Source of the DNA: Strongylocentrotus purpuratus | Lineage: Eukaryota > Echinodermata > Echinoidea > Camarodonta > Strongylocentrotidae | NCBI RefSeq assembly: GCF_000002235.5 | Contig: NW_022145597.1 | Location: 25,312,423-25,376,422 of the forward strand | Direction of reading: 5' to 3' | DNA: 64,000 nt | Shown here: piece after piece, positions 12,905 to 24,212 of the stretch | How the letters are laid out: every line of letters begins with the position of its first letter | How positions within the stretch are numbered: the first letter of the stretch is position 1 | Position numbers and translations under genes: made by a program | The notes under the pieces: generated by a model | Told to the model about the DNA's origin: nothing | Database searches by the model: none | The model's input: only the letters and a program-made list of their open reading frames with translations

Positions 12905-13035
12905 CTCATCCGGGTGAAGTGTGACAAATAATTTCTGGTCAGAGAACATTAGTGCTGCGACAGGGATTTGAACCCTGTACCTGGTGGTCCACAGTCTGGA
13001 AGCTTTGTAGTCACTGGACCACAAGACCTCCACCT
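12905..13035 (-). mobile_element. tRNA-derived SINE, second family
   Basis: On the minus strand the tRNA-like head runs from about 13030 to 12950: GGTCTTGTGGTCCAGTGACT (box A region), then GGGTTCAAATCCCTG (box B). The body then includes CACCCGGATGAGG. A degraded copy with the same body words lies at 27440-27565. It differs from the GATGGCTCAGTGG family. Confidence 0.65.
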
Positions 13036-13375
13036 ACACCTCTACACCCTTTTGCTCTTTGATACAATTCAAAGAGATAGTCACGCTGTGAATCTTAATT
13101 TTTGAAAGAGGAGATTCTGTCTTGAGAGAGAATTGGAAGAGCAGTGGTCAGGCCTTTTTCTTTTTTGCACCATCAGTGACACAGTGTTTAATCTGTGGAA
13201 ATGCTACACCTGAATGCAAACACACCATGTGGGCACAATGAGTGGCAGGGGACTGAACAGTCTCCGGAAAAAATGCCGGACTGCGTTCTGCAAATACAAC
13301 CGGTGTTGAATTTGGACGACGTGCAATGCCGAAAATGATTTTCTAATGCCGGCTCTTTAGCTTTCTCCATCTCTC
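13036..13375. other. Non-coding stretch
   Basis: No repeat or splice-flanked frame was recognised. Confidence 0.4.
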
Positions 13376-13655
13376 TAGCCCTTTCTCATTCTCTCTCTCT
13401 CTTTCTCTCTCTTTTTCTCCCAGTGTCTGTACTGGATGTTACCCCCACCCCTCTTTCCACCTCTCTTGAGTTTCTTTCTACCTCTCTTGCAATGTTCCCA
13501 CCACTGTCTCCCATCTTTCTCCCCCTCTCTCACTTTCTCCCTCTTCTCTCTCTCACTCTCCCTCTCTCTTTCTCTCTTTCTCTCTCTGTTTTGGACACCC
13601 TTCCTCTCTCCCTCTATCTCTCCAGCTTTCTTACTATCCCCCTCTCCCTCTCTCT
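13376..13655. repeat. CT-rich imperfect tract
   Basis: Pyrimidine-rich low-complexity sequence (CTCTCT, CCCTCTCTC, CTTTCTC). The long plus-strand frames of proline, leucine and serine are artefacts of it. Confidence 0.85.
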
Positions 13656-15255
13656 AACATCTGGAAATCTTGACATGGCAACCCAATTTATTTTGCCATT
13701 TCCCAAGTCTCTTCCCTCAATCCACTGAGCTCATGTTGTGCTTATTTTACAAGCTACATTATGATAGAGTACATGCATATCAACCAGAAGTAACCGTATG
13801 ACCCGGTCTGATTTTCACCAATTTTCTCTTCCAGGGGCTTTGTGACGCCCACATAATTACAAAACCATCATGAAGGACATCAGTCACGGTAACTCTGTTA
13901 AAGGTATATCGAAGGAGATAACGCCCTCCTATTTCTGTGAATAGGTGAGGCGATGTGATATTACGTGTATATTCACATCACACAGTAAATCAAGTCCTAA
14001 AACACGGTTTGACAGTAAATGGGTCCAGTGCACATGGATCCCTGATATTGTACTTAACACTCCCAAATTTCAAAACATCAACAGGGGCTCCTTGCTCACA
14101 AACTGTCACCCCAATAATATGGGACACAGTCCTTTCGAGATAGTGCTATTTTTATATAAAAGATGAAATTTACATGTATGTAGAAGGAAATTAAACAAAA
14201 ATAGAAAGTAGTAAAAGTGGGAAAATACATGTAGAATTGTAGATGAATGAGGTTTGTCTGAACTTTGGTCTGAAATGCATCGAAATGCGTCGACGCACAT
14301 AAACCTCCTTTGTGAATTCGAGCCTGTATGTGTGTCATAGGACCTACCCATCATATTGACAATATCCATACAACTTGTACAGTGTAATGTAGACCTACAT
14401 GGAAATGAGGTTGGCAAAAGTCTGGCATTATTCTTTGAATCTTGAAGCAATTACTAAAAGACAGTGCTATTTCATACAGTATTTGCAGGATTGGTAGACA
14501 CACAAAAACACAGAATAATCAGAAATTTGATGAAAAAAAAAAAAATCACCTTACCGGTAATTATATTTTCCAGACATCTCCTTTGTTAAAATTTGTTGAG
14601 TGTAATTCAGATCGAGTCCCACTCTCAGAATCATTTTGGGTACGATACATCTACTTGTACAGGCTAGTATGCCTTCGCATGATTGCCAGTTTTAAGTTTA
14701 CTGAGATAATACGATTAGGCGTTGTTTGAGGATGCAAAAGCATCTGAATAAATAATGTCCAGACGCGTATAAATAATGAGGCGGCTAGGTAGTCCCTCTA
14801 TTATGTCTGCGGGAGGACCTATTACAGGTCATTTACCTTGCGTTCAATTATTCAAAGAAAAGTTGTGGCAAGTCATTTGATAATGCTCCCACTTTTTGTC
14901 GCCCTCTTTCAATTCCCTCATTTTCATAATTGACATGCTTGAATTAATTGTGCAGTCTGTTTTTCTTGCCCCTAAGGCCTTTGTGAGCAACCCGACATCA
15001 GGTTTTCTGACTCAGTCTCAGGTAAATTTTCATTAAATCCTAGGTTTTTTGCTCAAAATTTTCTTTTTACGATTGTTGATACATCTGTCCTACTGAGTCA
15101 TTTGACAATCAGTTTTTACTTGTTAATGCTAGTGCTCCATCTTTAAAGGTAAAGTGTAAATAATTAGGGGTCTAATAAAAAAGATCAGACCATTTTTATC
15201 AATCAGAAATATAGCGAAGAAATTGATGATACACATATTTAATTCAAAAATGAAC
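13656..15255. other. Non-coding stretch with two MITE relics
   Basis: A lone TTAAAGGTATATCG end sits at about 13898 without a visible partner. A relic end AACCTCCTTTGTGAATTCG at 14299-14324 belongs to the 10541-10672 family. The rest is AT-rich with no supported gene. Confidence 0.5.
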
Positions 15256-15765
15256 TTAAAGGTAATACAAAGTTTTGGGAAATTTTGAAAATTGGGTGGA
15301 TAGTGAATCTTTACAATTTTGATATATTTGGATGCCCCTGTGGGTGTATTATAAGCACTAAAAAATTTAGCCCCTAAAACACTTCTGTTTTCGAGAAAAA
15401 TTTATTATAAAAATTTACTGGTGCTCCCGGTAAATTTTGATAAATTTAAAATAGCGTCTATGGCCGTACAATGGTAGCTGCGACCATGGAAATCTCAGAA
15501 TATGTAGTTGTGATATATAATTTCCAAACGGGAATAGCTAATCGGTCGATTTTAGTCGAGAAACATTGTTTCATAGCTAAATTAATATCTTGACCTTGAG
15601 AGGGAGCTATACAACATAACAAGTTAATTATTTATAATTTCATAACTTTAGACTCGATTTCAACCGCGACAACGATCAATGAATATTGTAGGAATGCATA
15701 TACTTCCAATATGTTATTTTGAACCAAATTCTTGACCCAAAACCAAAACTGTGTAATACCTTTAA
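15256..15765. mobile_element. 510-bp TTAA-flanked MITE (AGGTAATACA family)
   Basis: TTAA at 15256-15259 is followed by AGGTAATACAAAGTTTTGG. The right end, read on the minus strand, is AGGTATTACACAGTTTTGG with TTAA at 15762-15765. The ends match at about 17 of 19 bases. The interior is AT-rich and has no transposase. TTAA duplications plus short inverted ends indicate a cut-and-paste element; Kolobok-like is favoured over piggyBac because the ends begin AGG, not CCC. Confidence 0.75.
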
Positions 15766-16517
15766 TACCTTGCATATTTGCAAGGTATTCATACAAGCAC
15801 GTGTACTGTACATGTATTTAAACAAAATCATCTTAATTTGTTTGAAACTTGCTTTAAAAAAAAAAAAGACATACAATCTTCTTTCAATTGGTTTGATAAT
15901 TGATATAAATTTGGCTGTGTAATTTGATTGACTTGCTTAACATTGAGAACCAGTCCGAATTTTAGTACAATAAGATTGTAACTTTCGTCATCTCTGGCTG
16001 TATTCTCTTTGGTTACTATATTATCATACCTGATGTTGGTATCATTGAAAAGCCTGTTTATTCCCCTTCCCCTTATCATGGAATCTGTAGTATGCACGAA
16101 TATGGGGCCATGTCAAAAGTAAAATGTCACAAGATGTTATTGTCCATAGGAAATTCTTCATTTGTTTGGAGGATGGATTGCGTTTTGAAGGGGAAAAAAT
16201 GCATATTGCAACATTTCACAAGAGCTGAAATTTATAATAATTTGCTAAGTGCATGTCATGATAACAAAAAAAGTAATATCTAATCTGAAAAAGGTAATAC
16301 ATTCATTGGGCCCATTTACACAAACGGCCGAAACCTTTGATTTGTTGTTGTTGTATTGGTGGGTTCATGACTACATGTACAGTAGTTGTCCAGTCATTTT
16401 GGACAAGGGAGAAAAACCAAGGGACTTTGTTCTTAGTGTAAATGCCCCCATGGATGACGCACAAGTATCATGACCATAAAACCAAATCAGGCCAATCGTC
16501 TCTGTCCAAATTTGTCC
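15766..16517. other. Non-coding stretch
   Basis: AT-rich with no recognised element. It abuts the TTAA element on the left and the 2.8-kb inverted-repeat element on the right. Confidence 0.45.
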
Positions 16518-16521
16518 ATAT

Positions 16522-19322
16522 GGGTCATTCCATCGGGTTGGGTCTTTTCAGCATTTTCACGTGTTTGAATGTTTAGAAGCTATTTACTCAAATTTGAATG
16601 CATATTTAGAAAAATAAAAGTATGTTATATTGAAGAGTAATGTAGTACAGAATAAATAAACATGAAAACAGAAACTTCTTCATCATATTTTTGTTTTGGT
16701 GAGAGTTTTACTACCGATGTCTCAGCGATTTTGAGGGTGAAAGTTGTGACATGAAAACATGTCATTTTCATGAACTTATTTCTGGAAAAAAGTTCATCAT
16801 AATGCAATATTTTCTACTTAAAACATGTCACCTTTAGTACCCCTACCATGTATGAGAAGCTCAAGTGAAATGTGCAAAAAATCGGCAAGTTATTCCATAT
16901 TGAAAAAACACAATACCTACGTTACCAACGATGTCCTAGGCACTTTTTTCGTAACGGCGGTAATTCTAGCATTTTACACAAATTTAGCAGGATATTTTCT
17001 GAGAAAGTTTCATCTTATTAGGAAGGTACAACCCCTCATGAACATATGTAGAAAGAATGATGATTAAATCGGTCGGTAAATATAAGAAAACAATTAATTT
17101 ACCGCGAAAATTGGGCGCGATGTCCTTCGTAATTTGGTAACGTAGGTGTGAAATTACGGTGTTTGAGATATAAACCAGCCCGCTAGCTTCAGTTTTTGGT
17201 GTTAAAATGACCTGCTAGTTATTCACGAATGCGCAGAACATGTTTTTTGCCGGACTGCGACGACCTACCCCTACAGTGCAACTACAAACGTGAAGATGTC
17301 TTTGTAACGTGGTGCAGCCATTTTCGCCCGTCAGCGCCCAAATTGGTACGTAATATGTTTTTTAAGTTATTTTTATGGCCCAAATTATTATCATGGACAA
17401 TGAAATTCCATGTTTTAAAAATGAAATTCCGTTTTAAATTGTGTTATTTTCAACTTAAACCGGTTTTCAAACCATCACATGTGAGTGAATATTTTACTGT
17501 TGTCCCACATACTGATATATGTGTTATAACGAAACGTGCAAAATCAATGCCGGACTTTTACCCTTAAAAAGCTAGTTTCCTAAACAGAAATTGAATTTTG
17601 TTATAAGAATCCCGTAAAAAAATGATATTCATGATGTTTCTACACCTCAGATTTTTTTCTGACAAGTGTTAAATTAATTAATATTATTTATATGGTGCCA
17701 TTAATTGTCATTGAACAATGATGGCTAAGCCTAACGAAAAACACAAGTTATTGAACATTGCTTCCTTCAAGTTAGAAAGTTCAATCTGAGACCCGAAATA
17801 CACAACTTTTTGGGCAAAAAAGGGGGTTGAGGGTTGGGGTTGAGATAGAGAAGAATGGGTTAAAGGGAGGGCACCCCCCCCCCCCCCCCCCCCCCGATTC
17901 AATTAAAATTGGATACATAATAATGTAATGAGCCTTTTTTTTTTTAATATAATTTTTTTTTATTTTTTTTTTTTAAAATAAATTAAATAATCATTGATCT
18001 GGCTCCCCTTCCCCCTCATCCAAAGGTTGAAGTGAGGGATAAGGGGCTTCAACACCTTCCCTCCCCCTCCAAATAATGATAAATAACAAATATAATTTTT
18101 TAACAAAAATTTATAATACAACACAAATATTAAAGAAAAATCAAAATGAACAACCAATAATAATACCTACTTCTATTTGGGCATGCAACGAGCCAAAAGT
18201 GAGGAACTCCCTATCCATCTTGCAATCCTCTGTCTAGTTGTTCCATCCTTAATTCTTACAATTTGATTTTACAACAGTTCTAGATAGAAGTACTCGATAA
18301 TTGCAAACACAACACACGTTTGAAATGAAAAATCACAGAAACAGTTTACAGTTTTGTTTTATTTTTATCTCATTTAATATTCTTTACTCATTGGTTTTTA
18401 TTTATTTCTTTTCATGCATATTTATTAGATTGCTGCATCCATTTCATTCATGGCTCCTCTACCTCCCTTGAGGATTCAGCTCCGGCAGAGAGAGATCAAG
18501 AGAGCAGGCAAAATGACCAGTCATCGAAACCTTCCTGGAAAACAAAGATCTTTCCAATCTAATCACTATTTTGAAGAAGATATAAAGTTGATCATTGATA
18601 TCTATCAATATACCTCTTGTATGAATACTGTTTTTTAATTTACTGATCAAGGGATAAAATATATTTCAGATGACATTTGATGTAGTCTGTCATTTTTCAA
18701 TGAGTATAAGAGGATAGTTACTCTAATATCATACCGATGTTACTCGGACATGATGTCCGTGTAACATTGGTAACTGGAGGTGTTGAGGTGAATATAGACC
18801 ATAAATCTTGCAGGTTTCCTTTCAATTGTGTTATCATTTCATTAAATATGTTTCATGCATCAATTAATTGGCACATTTCATGGAATGTAGCCAAGATTTT
18901 CTATGCGAGAGAAAAGATTACCCTTTAGAAAAAAACATGATCTGAAGATTGCTAGTTCCTCATTTGTTTCATGTTTATAAATTGAAATAATGTTGCTGTG
19001 TTCAAGTTTTAAGTATTCTAAACTATTGCTCCCATCATCTAAATGTTTTCCACACACAAAAAATTGGAGTACAGACTGTGACAAAGTTTCAGATCAGAAA
19101 ATAAATGAGCAAGTAAAAAAAGATGTCCTTGTAACGTTGGTTTTTTGGTGTGTCTGTTTTTTCATTTTAAATGAAAGTGTGCGAAGGAATACACACAATT
19201 CCAGTGAAATCTATTGAAGAATGGGTGTTAAAAACAGGATATAACAATAAACAAATTATTCAACAACTCTGAATTTTGAACCTTCATGTCACAATTTATG
19301 ACCCAACCCGATGGAATGACCC
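16522..19322. mobile_element. 2.8-kb element with perfect 23-bp terminal inverted repeats
   Basis: The left end begins GGGTCATTCCATCGGG and its 23 bases are the exact reverse complement of the last 23 (19300-19322). Both ends are bordered by ATAT (16518-16521 and 19323-19326), a possible 4-bp target duplication. Inside, a motif of the form GATGTCC-TTGTAAC recurs five times. The longest frame (17229-17567, 112 codons) shows no recognisable transposase domain, so the copy looks non-autonomous. Superfamily uncertain; a 4-bp duplication would suit Sola-like elements, but AT-rich flanks make the match weak. Confidence 0.75.
17873..17895. repeat. Poly-C run
   Basis: About 23 consecutive C on the plus strand inside the 2.8-kb element, followed by A/T-rich homopolymers up to about 17980. 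Confidence 0.9.
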
Positions 19323-19326
19323 ATAT

Positions 19327-20315
19327 ATTTGTGTGGTCCCACAGCACCAAACTTGCGTTATGTTTCAGCCGCCCACTCCGGCCACCCCGGCCACTAGGGT
19401 AATTCAACAAGAAGACATCCGACTCATCGTCCATTATCTCATTAGCCTTGCGGTAAGACTGTCAGCGACCATATACTTTTGAAAAGTAGATGTATTGAAT
19501 ATATTTTGATTCGTGTGTCCATTTCCAATTGATTAAATATATCTTTAGGTTGGAAACAGAAAAAAGGATTGTTGGCAATTATTCTTCTCACATGTACCTG
19601 CCTTATTTCTCCTGCTAACTTTATGTTACATCTGTATTATCAATACGCTATTTGTGATAACCTGTGATAAACTTAAAGTATTTTTAAAATGATGTTTTTT
19701 AATGCCCATCTTCCTTTTAGAATATTGTGTGAATGAATTATTTTTTATTGAAGGGGTTACTGCTTTCATGCTTTCTTCATTCTTTTATTGTATAATCCTC
19801 TTTCTTTTAAAAATGAGCTATAATCCTCTTTCTTTTAAAAATGAGCTAGAATTCTCTTATAAATGCTTTTCAGAATATTGGATGACTACATTTGAATCAT
19901 TCCTTATTTGTTGGGGGGGGGGGGGGGTAGAATTAGCCTGTTTATTTCTTTTGTAAATTTTTTTTCTTCATTTTCTCCTTTTCCTCTTTCTTTGGTTATA
20001 CATTTTTTTTTAATCAATATGAAGTTGAATGCCTTTCTGTATTTCAGAATGTTTTGTGACTAAACAAAACTTTCTTTATTGATGGGAGAATTGCAGCAGG
20101 AAACGGGTTTGTACTGCCTTCATAATTTTTTTTTTTATTTTCTTTTGTTATCTAATCTCTTTTTACAGAGCCTTTCATCCTGTAGATTCACACGGACAGA
20201 ATTATTGCGTTAAACAAAATCTCCCGGTTGTCACCAGTCGTTCTGTCTAATGGAACCCATTAATGAAATTCATGCCTGCAACCCAAAACCCATGTCTATT
20301 CCGCTCATCCCAACC
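19327..20315. other. Non-coding stretch with a perfect 28-bp duplication
   Basis: TATAATCCTCTTTC...ATGAGC occurs twice in tandem at 19791-19818 and 19819-19846 without mismatch, so the duplication is young. A G run lies at 19912-19927. No gene is supported. Confidence 0.6.
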
Positions 20316-20660
20316 AGTTACTGAAATTTAATTGAGCTCCTGCAAAGGCATCTTAGAACCAAATACGATGGATAAAACACGCACAGGCAATATTCTCTAT
20401 TTCATTACTACTTTCTAACAGCCACTTTTTTTTTTATTGCACAAGTACATGAAGAGAAGGCAAGATTTTATCTGCTAATTCTAAGCAGTTACTGAAATTT
20501 AAGAGGCGCTATAAAGGCATCTTTGTACTAAACATGCACAGACTAAATTTTCTGACTTTATTGAGATAAGTATTTTATATCATGGCAGCCGTTTTTATTC
20601 AATTTTTGTCATACTTGCACAAGTGCATACAGGATGATAACGGTTTCATTCTGCTTGCTC
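20316..20660 (+). repeat. ~170-bp tandem repeat, two copies left of a MITE
   Basis: Copies begin at about 20316 and 20485 with CAGTTACTGAAATTTAA and contain GCAAAGGCATCTT or a variant, then TTGCACAAGT near the end. A third copy resumes at 21594 after the inserted element, showing that the array predates the insertion. Confidence 0.75.
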
Positions 20661-20663
20661 TTA

Positions 20664-21590
20664 GACCCCTGTTACACATACGTCTGAAAGTGGACTGAGG
20701 CCGGCCCCGGAGTCGGCTCGACGTATGTGTAACACCAACTTTTTTCGAAAAGCCGGACTGAGGCCAGGTGGACTCAGTCCACCTCGGGATGTGGTTTGAG
20801 GCCGGCCTCAGTCCCGCAATCGGTATGTGTAACACCAAATGTGGACTCGGGCCGGCTTATAAGCGGAAGTGACGTAACCTGTATTCTTTGTTTTTATCAT
20901 TCTATCACTCTCTCTTTCTGTCTTTCCTTATGTTATTCTTTGTTTTTATCATTCTATCACTTTCTCTTTCTGTCTTTCCTTATGTGAAATGTTTTTATCA
21001 TTCTATCCTTTTTTCTTTCTGTCTTTCCTTATGTCATTCCTTGTTTTTATCATTCTATCGCTTTCTCTTTCTGTCTTTCCTTATGTTATTCTTTGTTTCT
21101 TCCTTCTATAACCTTCTCTTTCTGTCTTTCCTTATGTTATTCTTTGTGTTTATCATTCTATCACTTTCTCTTTCTGTCTTTCCTTATGTTATTCTTTGTT
21201 TCTTCCTTCTTTCATCTTCTCTTATGTTATTCTTTGTTTTTATCATTCTATCACTCTCTTTTTCTGTCTTTCCTTATCTTATTCTTTGTTTTTATCATTC
21301 TATCACTTTCTCTTTCTGTCTTTCCTTATGTTATTCTTTGTTTCTCCCTTCTATTACCTTCTCTTATGTTATTCTTTGTTTTTATCATTCTATCACTTTC
21401 TCTTTCTGGAGTCCGCCCCAACATCAGCTCGTGAAAAGGCGACGTGAGGCCGGCCTATGTGTAGACGCAAAATTGCGGGCCCGAGATCATGTGTAACAGG
21501 GGTTTGATGATCTCGAGGCGGCTTCAAATTGCCGGTGTGAGGCCGCCTCCGGGGCCCGCTTTAAAAGCCGACGCATGTGTAACAGGGGTC
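20664..21590. mobile_element. 927-bp TTA-flanked inverted-repeat element with internal minisatellite
   Basis: The left end GACCCCTGTTACACATACGT mirrors the right end ACGCATGTGTAACAGGGGTC. TTA sits on both sides (20661-20663 and 21591-21593). GGCCGGCCTC and ATGTGTAACA motifs repeat within the GC-rich arms. The centre is a CT-rich 52-bp minisatellite. A 3-bp TWA-type duplication suits PIF/Harbinger-like MITEs; that class is inference. Confidence 0.8.
20883..21408 (+). repeat. 52-bp minisatellite inside the element
   Basis: About nine to ten tandem units contain TTTTTATCATTCTATCAC and CTGTCTTTCCTTATG. Starts of TCTTTCCTTA fall at about 20921, 20973, 21022, 21074, 21125 and 21177, giving a 49-52 bp period, with some shortened units later. 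The 202-codon FLSFYH-type frame is a translation of the repeat and is not a gene. Confidence 0.9.
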
Positions 21591-21593
21591 TTA

Positions 21594-21737
21594 GAGCAGT
21601 TATTAGAATTTAAATGAGCTGTTGCAAAGGCTTCTTAGTACCAAACACAATAAATACAACAAAATTTTCTGACTTTTGTTATATTAGTATTGAATATTTT
21701 ACTACCCATTTATTAATTTATTATTGTATTCTTATAT
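21594..21737 (+). repeat. Third copy of the ~170-bp tandem repeat
   Basis: AGCAGTTATTAGAATTTAAA and GCAAAGGCTTCTTAGTACC match the two copies at 20316-20660. It directly follows the TTA duplication of the inserted element. Confidence 0.7.
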
Positions 21738-21800
21738 TAATATATATATATATATATATATACATTATATATATATACATGTATATATATATATATATAT
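21738..21800. repeat. (AT)n microsatellite
   Basis: TATATA runs, partly broken by CATTATATA and TACATG, followed by T and G runs (21801-21818). Confidence 0.9.
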
Positions 21801-22103
21801 TTTTTTTTTGGGGGGGGGGTAGAGGGGTGTAGTTGCACATGTGCATATAGGAGGAGGAAGATTTCTATTCAGTGTCGGATGACTTTCACTAATTCCAGAA
21901 TTTCATTGACACGACACGGCTCGGCGCGGCATTACGACGTACTTGTTATATTATTCCTGATGCGGAGGGTGCCTCGTTGTTGTGGTTCATGGCCCGAAGT
22001 CTACAGAATTGCCCCATCGAGACAGTTTCTCTTTGATTAATTTGGCGTCGATAAGGCACAGGAAATGAGAAGTAAAATAGCGTATAGGAGGAAGCTAATG
22101 CAG

Positions 22104-22317
22104 CTAGTCTGGTATCAAAGACACTTCCGTTTCTTTCTCGTAGATGCACGGAGTTCCTTGGGCAGTGTCATTTGATATTAGTCATTTTTCACTATTTTTC
22201 ACTAATGTTACTAGTCTGGTATTGCAGACACTTCCGATTCTTTCTCATAGATGCATGGTGATGCTTCAGGCAGTGTCATCCGATATTTTTCATCTCTCGG
22301 GGATGTCGCTTCAGTTA
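22104..22317 (+). repeat. 107-bp tandem duplication
   Basis: CTAGTCTGGTAT...GACACTTCCG followed by TTTCTC(G/A)TAGATGCA starts at 22104 and again at 22211. Divergence between the two units is moderate. No reading frame is kept. Confidence 0.8.
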
Positions 22318-22520
22318 GGAAACAAAATAGTTTCCTGTGGGGGGAGGCAAATTGATTTTGCATGGCTCTTGTAGTCTTCTCTCTTCCCTTTTCCCCCTTC
22401 CCTTTTCCCCCTTTTGTTCATAACTTCATATCATAGTAAAAAAGAAAGAAATGTAGTTTGATTTGTTACAAATTGTATATTGTTAGGCAGAAGGGATTGA
22501 CTATTGTCATTTCACACAGA

Positions 22521-23190
22521 GTTGATGCCCTTTTGGCTCCAAACGGATGATATGAACATAAAGGCAACACCTGTTAAAGGTACTATGTCCCATTTGTAGG
22601 CCAAAAAAATGAAAAAGTTAAATTCCAACTGCATTTGAAAGATAATACTAATTTAGAACTTCCCTAAAAAAGGTGGGGCTTAAAAATGTCTTCAAGTGGG
22701 AAAATAACGACTATTAGTTGTCAAATCGACTTTAGGGCTATAGAGCCCAAAAGTAATGGTCTTGATTTTCAGACAATTGTACCGAATGGTCATACGTTTT
22801 ATGCTGCGCAAAGATTCAATCAGTTTAATCTACATGTAGGCCATCACAAGAAGTGGGTTATTGATGTACATGTAGACAAATGCTCATGTACCCTTTACAA
22901 CTCTTTTCATGTATGTTTTTACCAAAGAAGAAAAAAGCCAGTCAGTCACTCGATGTGTCTGACAGTGAAGTCTAGCAAGTAAACGTGTTTCCTTGCATAA
23001 TTTGAATATGAGGACACTGCTAACGTTTAAATTTCACAGATAGGACATACATGACATATTCATAATTCCGGCAAAGTTCTACAGAATTTGAGGTTGGCTG
23101 CAAAAGGGACATAGTACCTTTAAGAACCAGAGGGGCATAACTCTTATGTTGAGTTTTATAATTTTATAAAGTTAATGCCCTTCTGAATAT
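22521..23190. mobile_element. Older palindromic repeat split by a TTAA element
   Basis: The left arm GTTGATGCCCTTTTGGCTCC (22521-22540) is mirrored by the right arm GAACCAGAGGGGCATAACTC (23124-23143). A further arm-like AGTTAATGCCCTTCTG is at 23170. The same word family forms the hairpin at 56952-57060. The 22574-23123 element sits between the arms. Confidence 0.6.
22574..23123. mobile_element. 550-bp TTAA-flanked MITE (AGGTACTATGTCCC family)
   Basis: TTAAAGGTACTATGTCCC at the left is an exact mirror of GGGACATAGTACCTTTAA at the right, with TTAA on each side. An open frame of 98 codons lies at 22686-22982 but has no domain I recognise and is too short for a transposase. It shares the TTAAAGGTA end with the families at 15256 and 42038 but is otherwise unrelated. 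Confidence 0.85.
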
Positions 23191-23400
23191 CAGTAGCGGG
23201 TATGTGATCTGACTGTATTCATCACTCATTTTATTACCAGTAATCAATGAACCAAGGTCACCGATGAATTACAGGTTCAGCAGTTATCTCGTAACTTTTC
23301 ATGGAATAGTTGCTGTAAAACACGGTAACTGGTTCATAGAATTTTGATAGACTGGATTGTATGACTCTGACGGCAATTGCTGCCCAGTCAATTCACTATA
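23191..23400. other. Short non-coding spacer
   Basis: No recognised element; it separates two MITEs. Confidence 0.4.
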
Positions 23401-23583
23401 CAGTGATACCTGTCTATAAAGACCATCCAAGGGACAAGAAAAGTGGTCTTTATAGACAGGTTCCTTTAGTACATTGTACATGTACATGTTTCAATGAGAA
23501 ACCATTTTCAAAGGAAACAAAAATCTGGTCTTTATATGCAGGTGGTCTTTGTAGACAGGTGGTCGCTAAATCAGGTTTGACTG
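23401..23583. mobile_element. MITE, CAGTCAAACCTGT family
   Basis: The left end CAGTGATACCTGTCTATAAA mirrors the right end CAGGTTTGACTG. AGTGGTCTTTATAGACAGG-type words repeat inside. TA precedes the left end. Longer than the copy at 10021 and similar in length to that at 30577. Confidence 0.75.
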
Positions 23584-23603
23584 ACCAACCAAAGTCCTCA
23601 CTT

Positions 23604-23671
23604 CAACCTAACACTAGCCCTAACTTTAAACCTAACCCTAACACTAAACCTAACACCAAACCTAACCTACA
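23604..23671. repeat. Degenerate telomere-like repeat
   Basis: CCTAAC, CCCTAAC and ACTAAACCTAAC units, variants of the animal telomere repeat (TTAGGG)n read on the other strand, lie between two MITEs. A looser TTAGGG-like patch is at 38166-38215. Confidence 0.65.
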
Positions 23672-23733
23672 TACCAGTAACTCAATTGCAACACTAAACC
23701 AAGGATCTCCTTGACTAAACCTTTAAGACCTAG

Positions 23734-24212
23734 GGTGCGTTTATTGGGTCTTGCCACTACCCCACTATCATACCCCACTATCGAACCCCACTATACGAAA
23801 GTGATTTGCGGGATGTCGCGTTATCGCCTCTTCACAATTCAAAATAAAGGCCTTGTTTCTGCGCAGCTGCTTTGTGCCGTTTGACCCGGGAAACAGACAG
23901 TTTATCGGAGGTCAACTACACACACATGCTTGCACCCAGCACATGGCGCGCGCTAGCCTCCGAACTGGTAATTAACCAAGGAAGGTCAGATTTGTAAGTG
24001 GGGTTCAAAACAGCTTTGCGTTTATCATCTCTCAGAAACGTGATTCTGGCTGTACAATGTATGTCACATTCAAAACACACCTTTTTGCATCTTTAGATAT
24101 GCCCATATCTAAAGACCTTTAAAAAAGGCTTTGCGTTTATCACCTTCTAAATTTGCCTGAAAGACGTTTCAGAAACCTGATTCTAGCCAAAAATTTGGTC
24201 AATAAACGCACC
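23734..24212. mobile_element. 479-bp MITE with 5-bp target duplications
   Basis: The left end GGTGCGTTTATTG mirrors the right end CAATAAACGCACC, and CCTAG flanks both sides (23729-23733 and 24213-24217). Inside, GCTTTGCGTTTATCA occurs twice (about 24013 and 24131), each followed by a CAGAAAC-TGATTCT motif. No transposase. Superfamily unclear; a hAT element would normally give 8 bp. Confidence 0.8.

Noticed and set aside
12950..13030. True tRNA gene on the minus strand
   Set aside because: Boxes A and B are present, but the cloverleaf arms do not pair well and SINE body sequence follows, so it is a tRNA-derived SINE head.
20888..21496. 202-codon plus-strand open frame rich in FLSFYH
   Set aside because: It is a translation of the 52-bp minisatellite inside a MITE.
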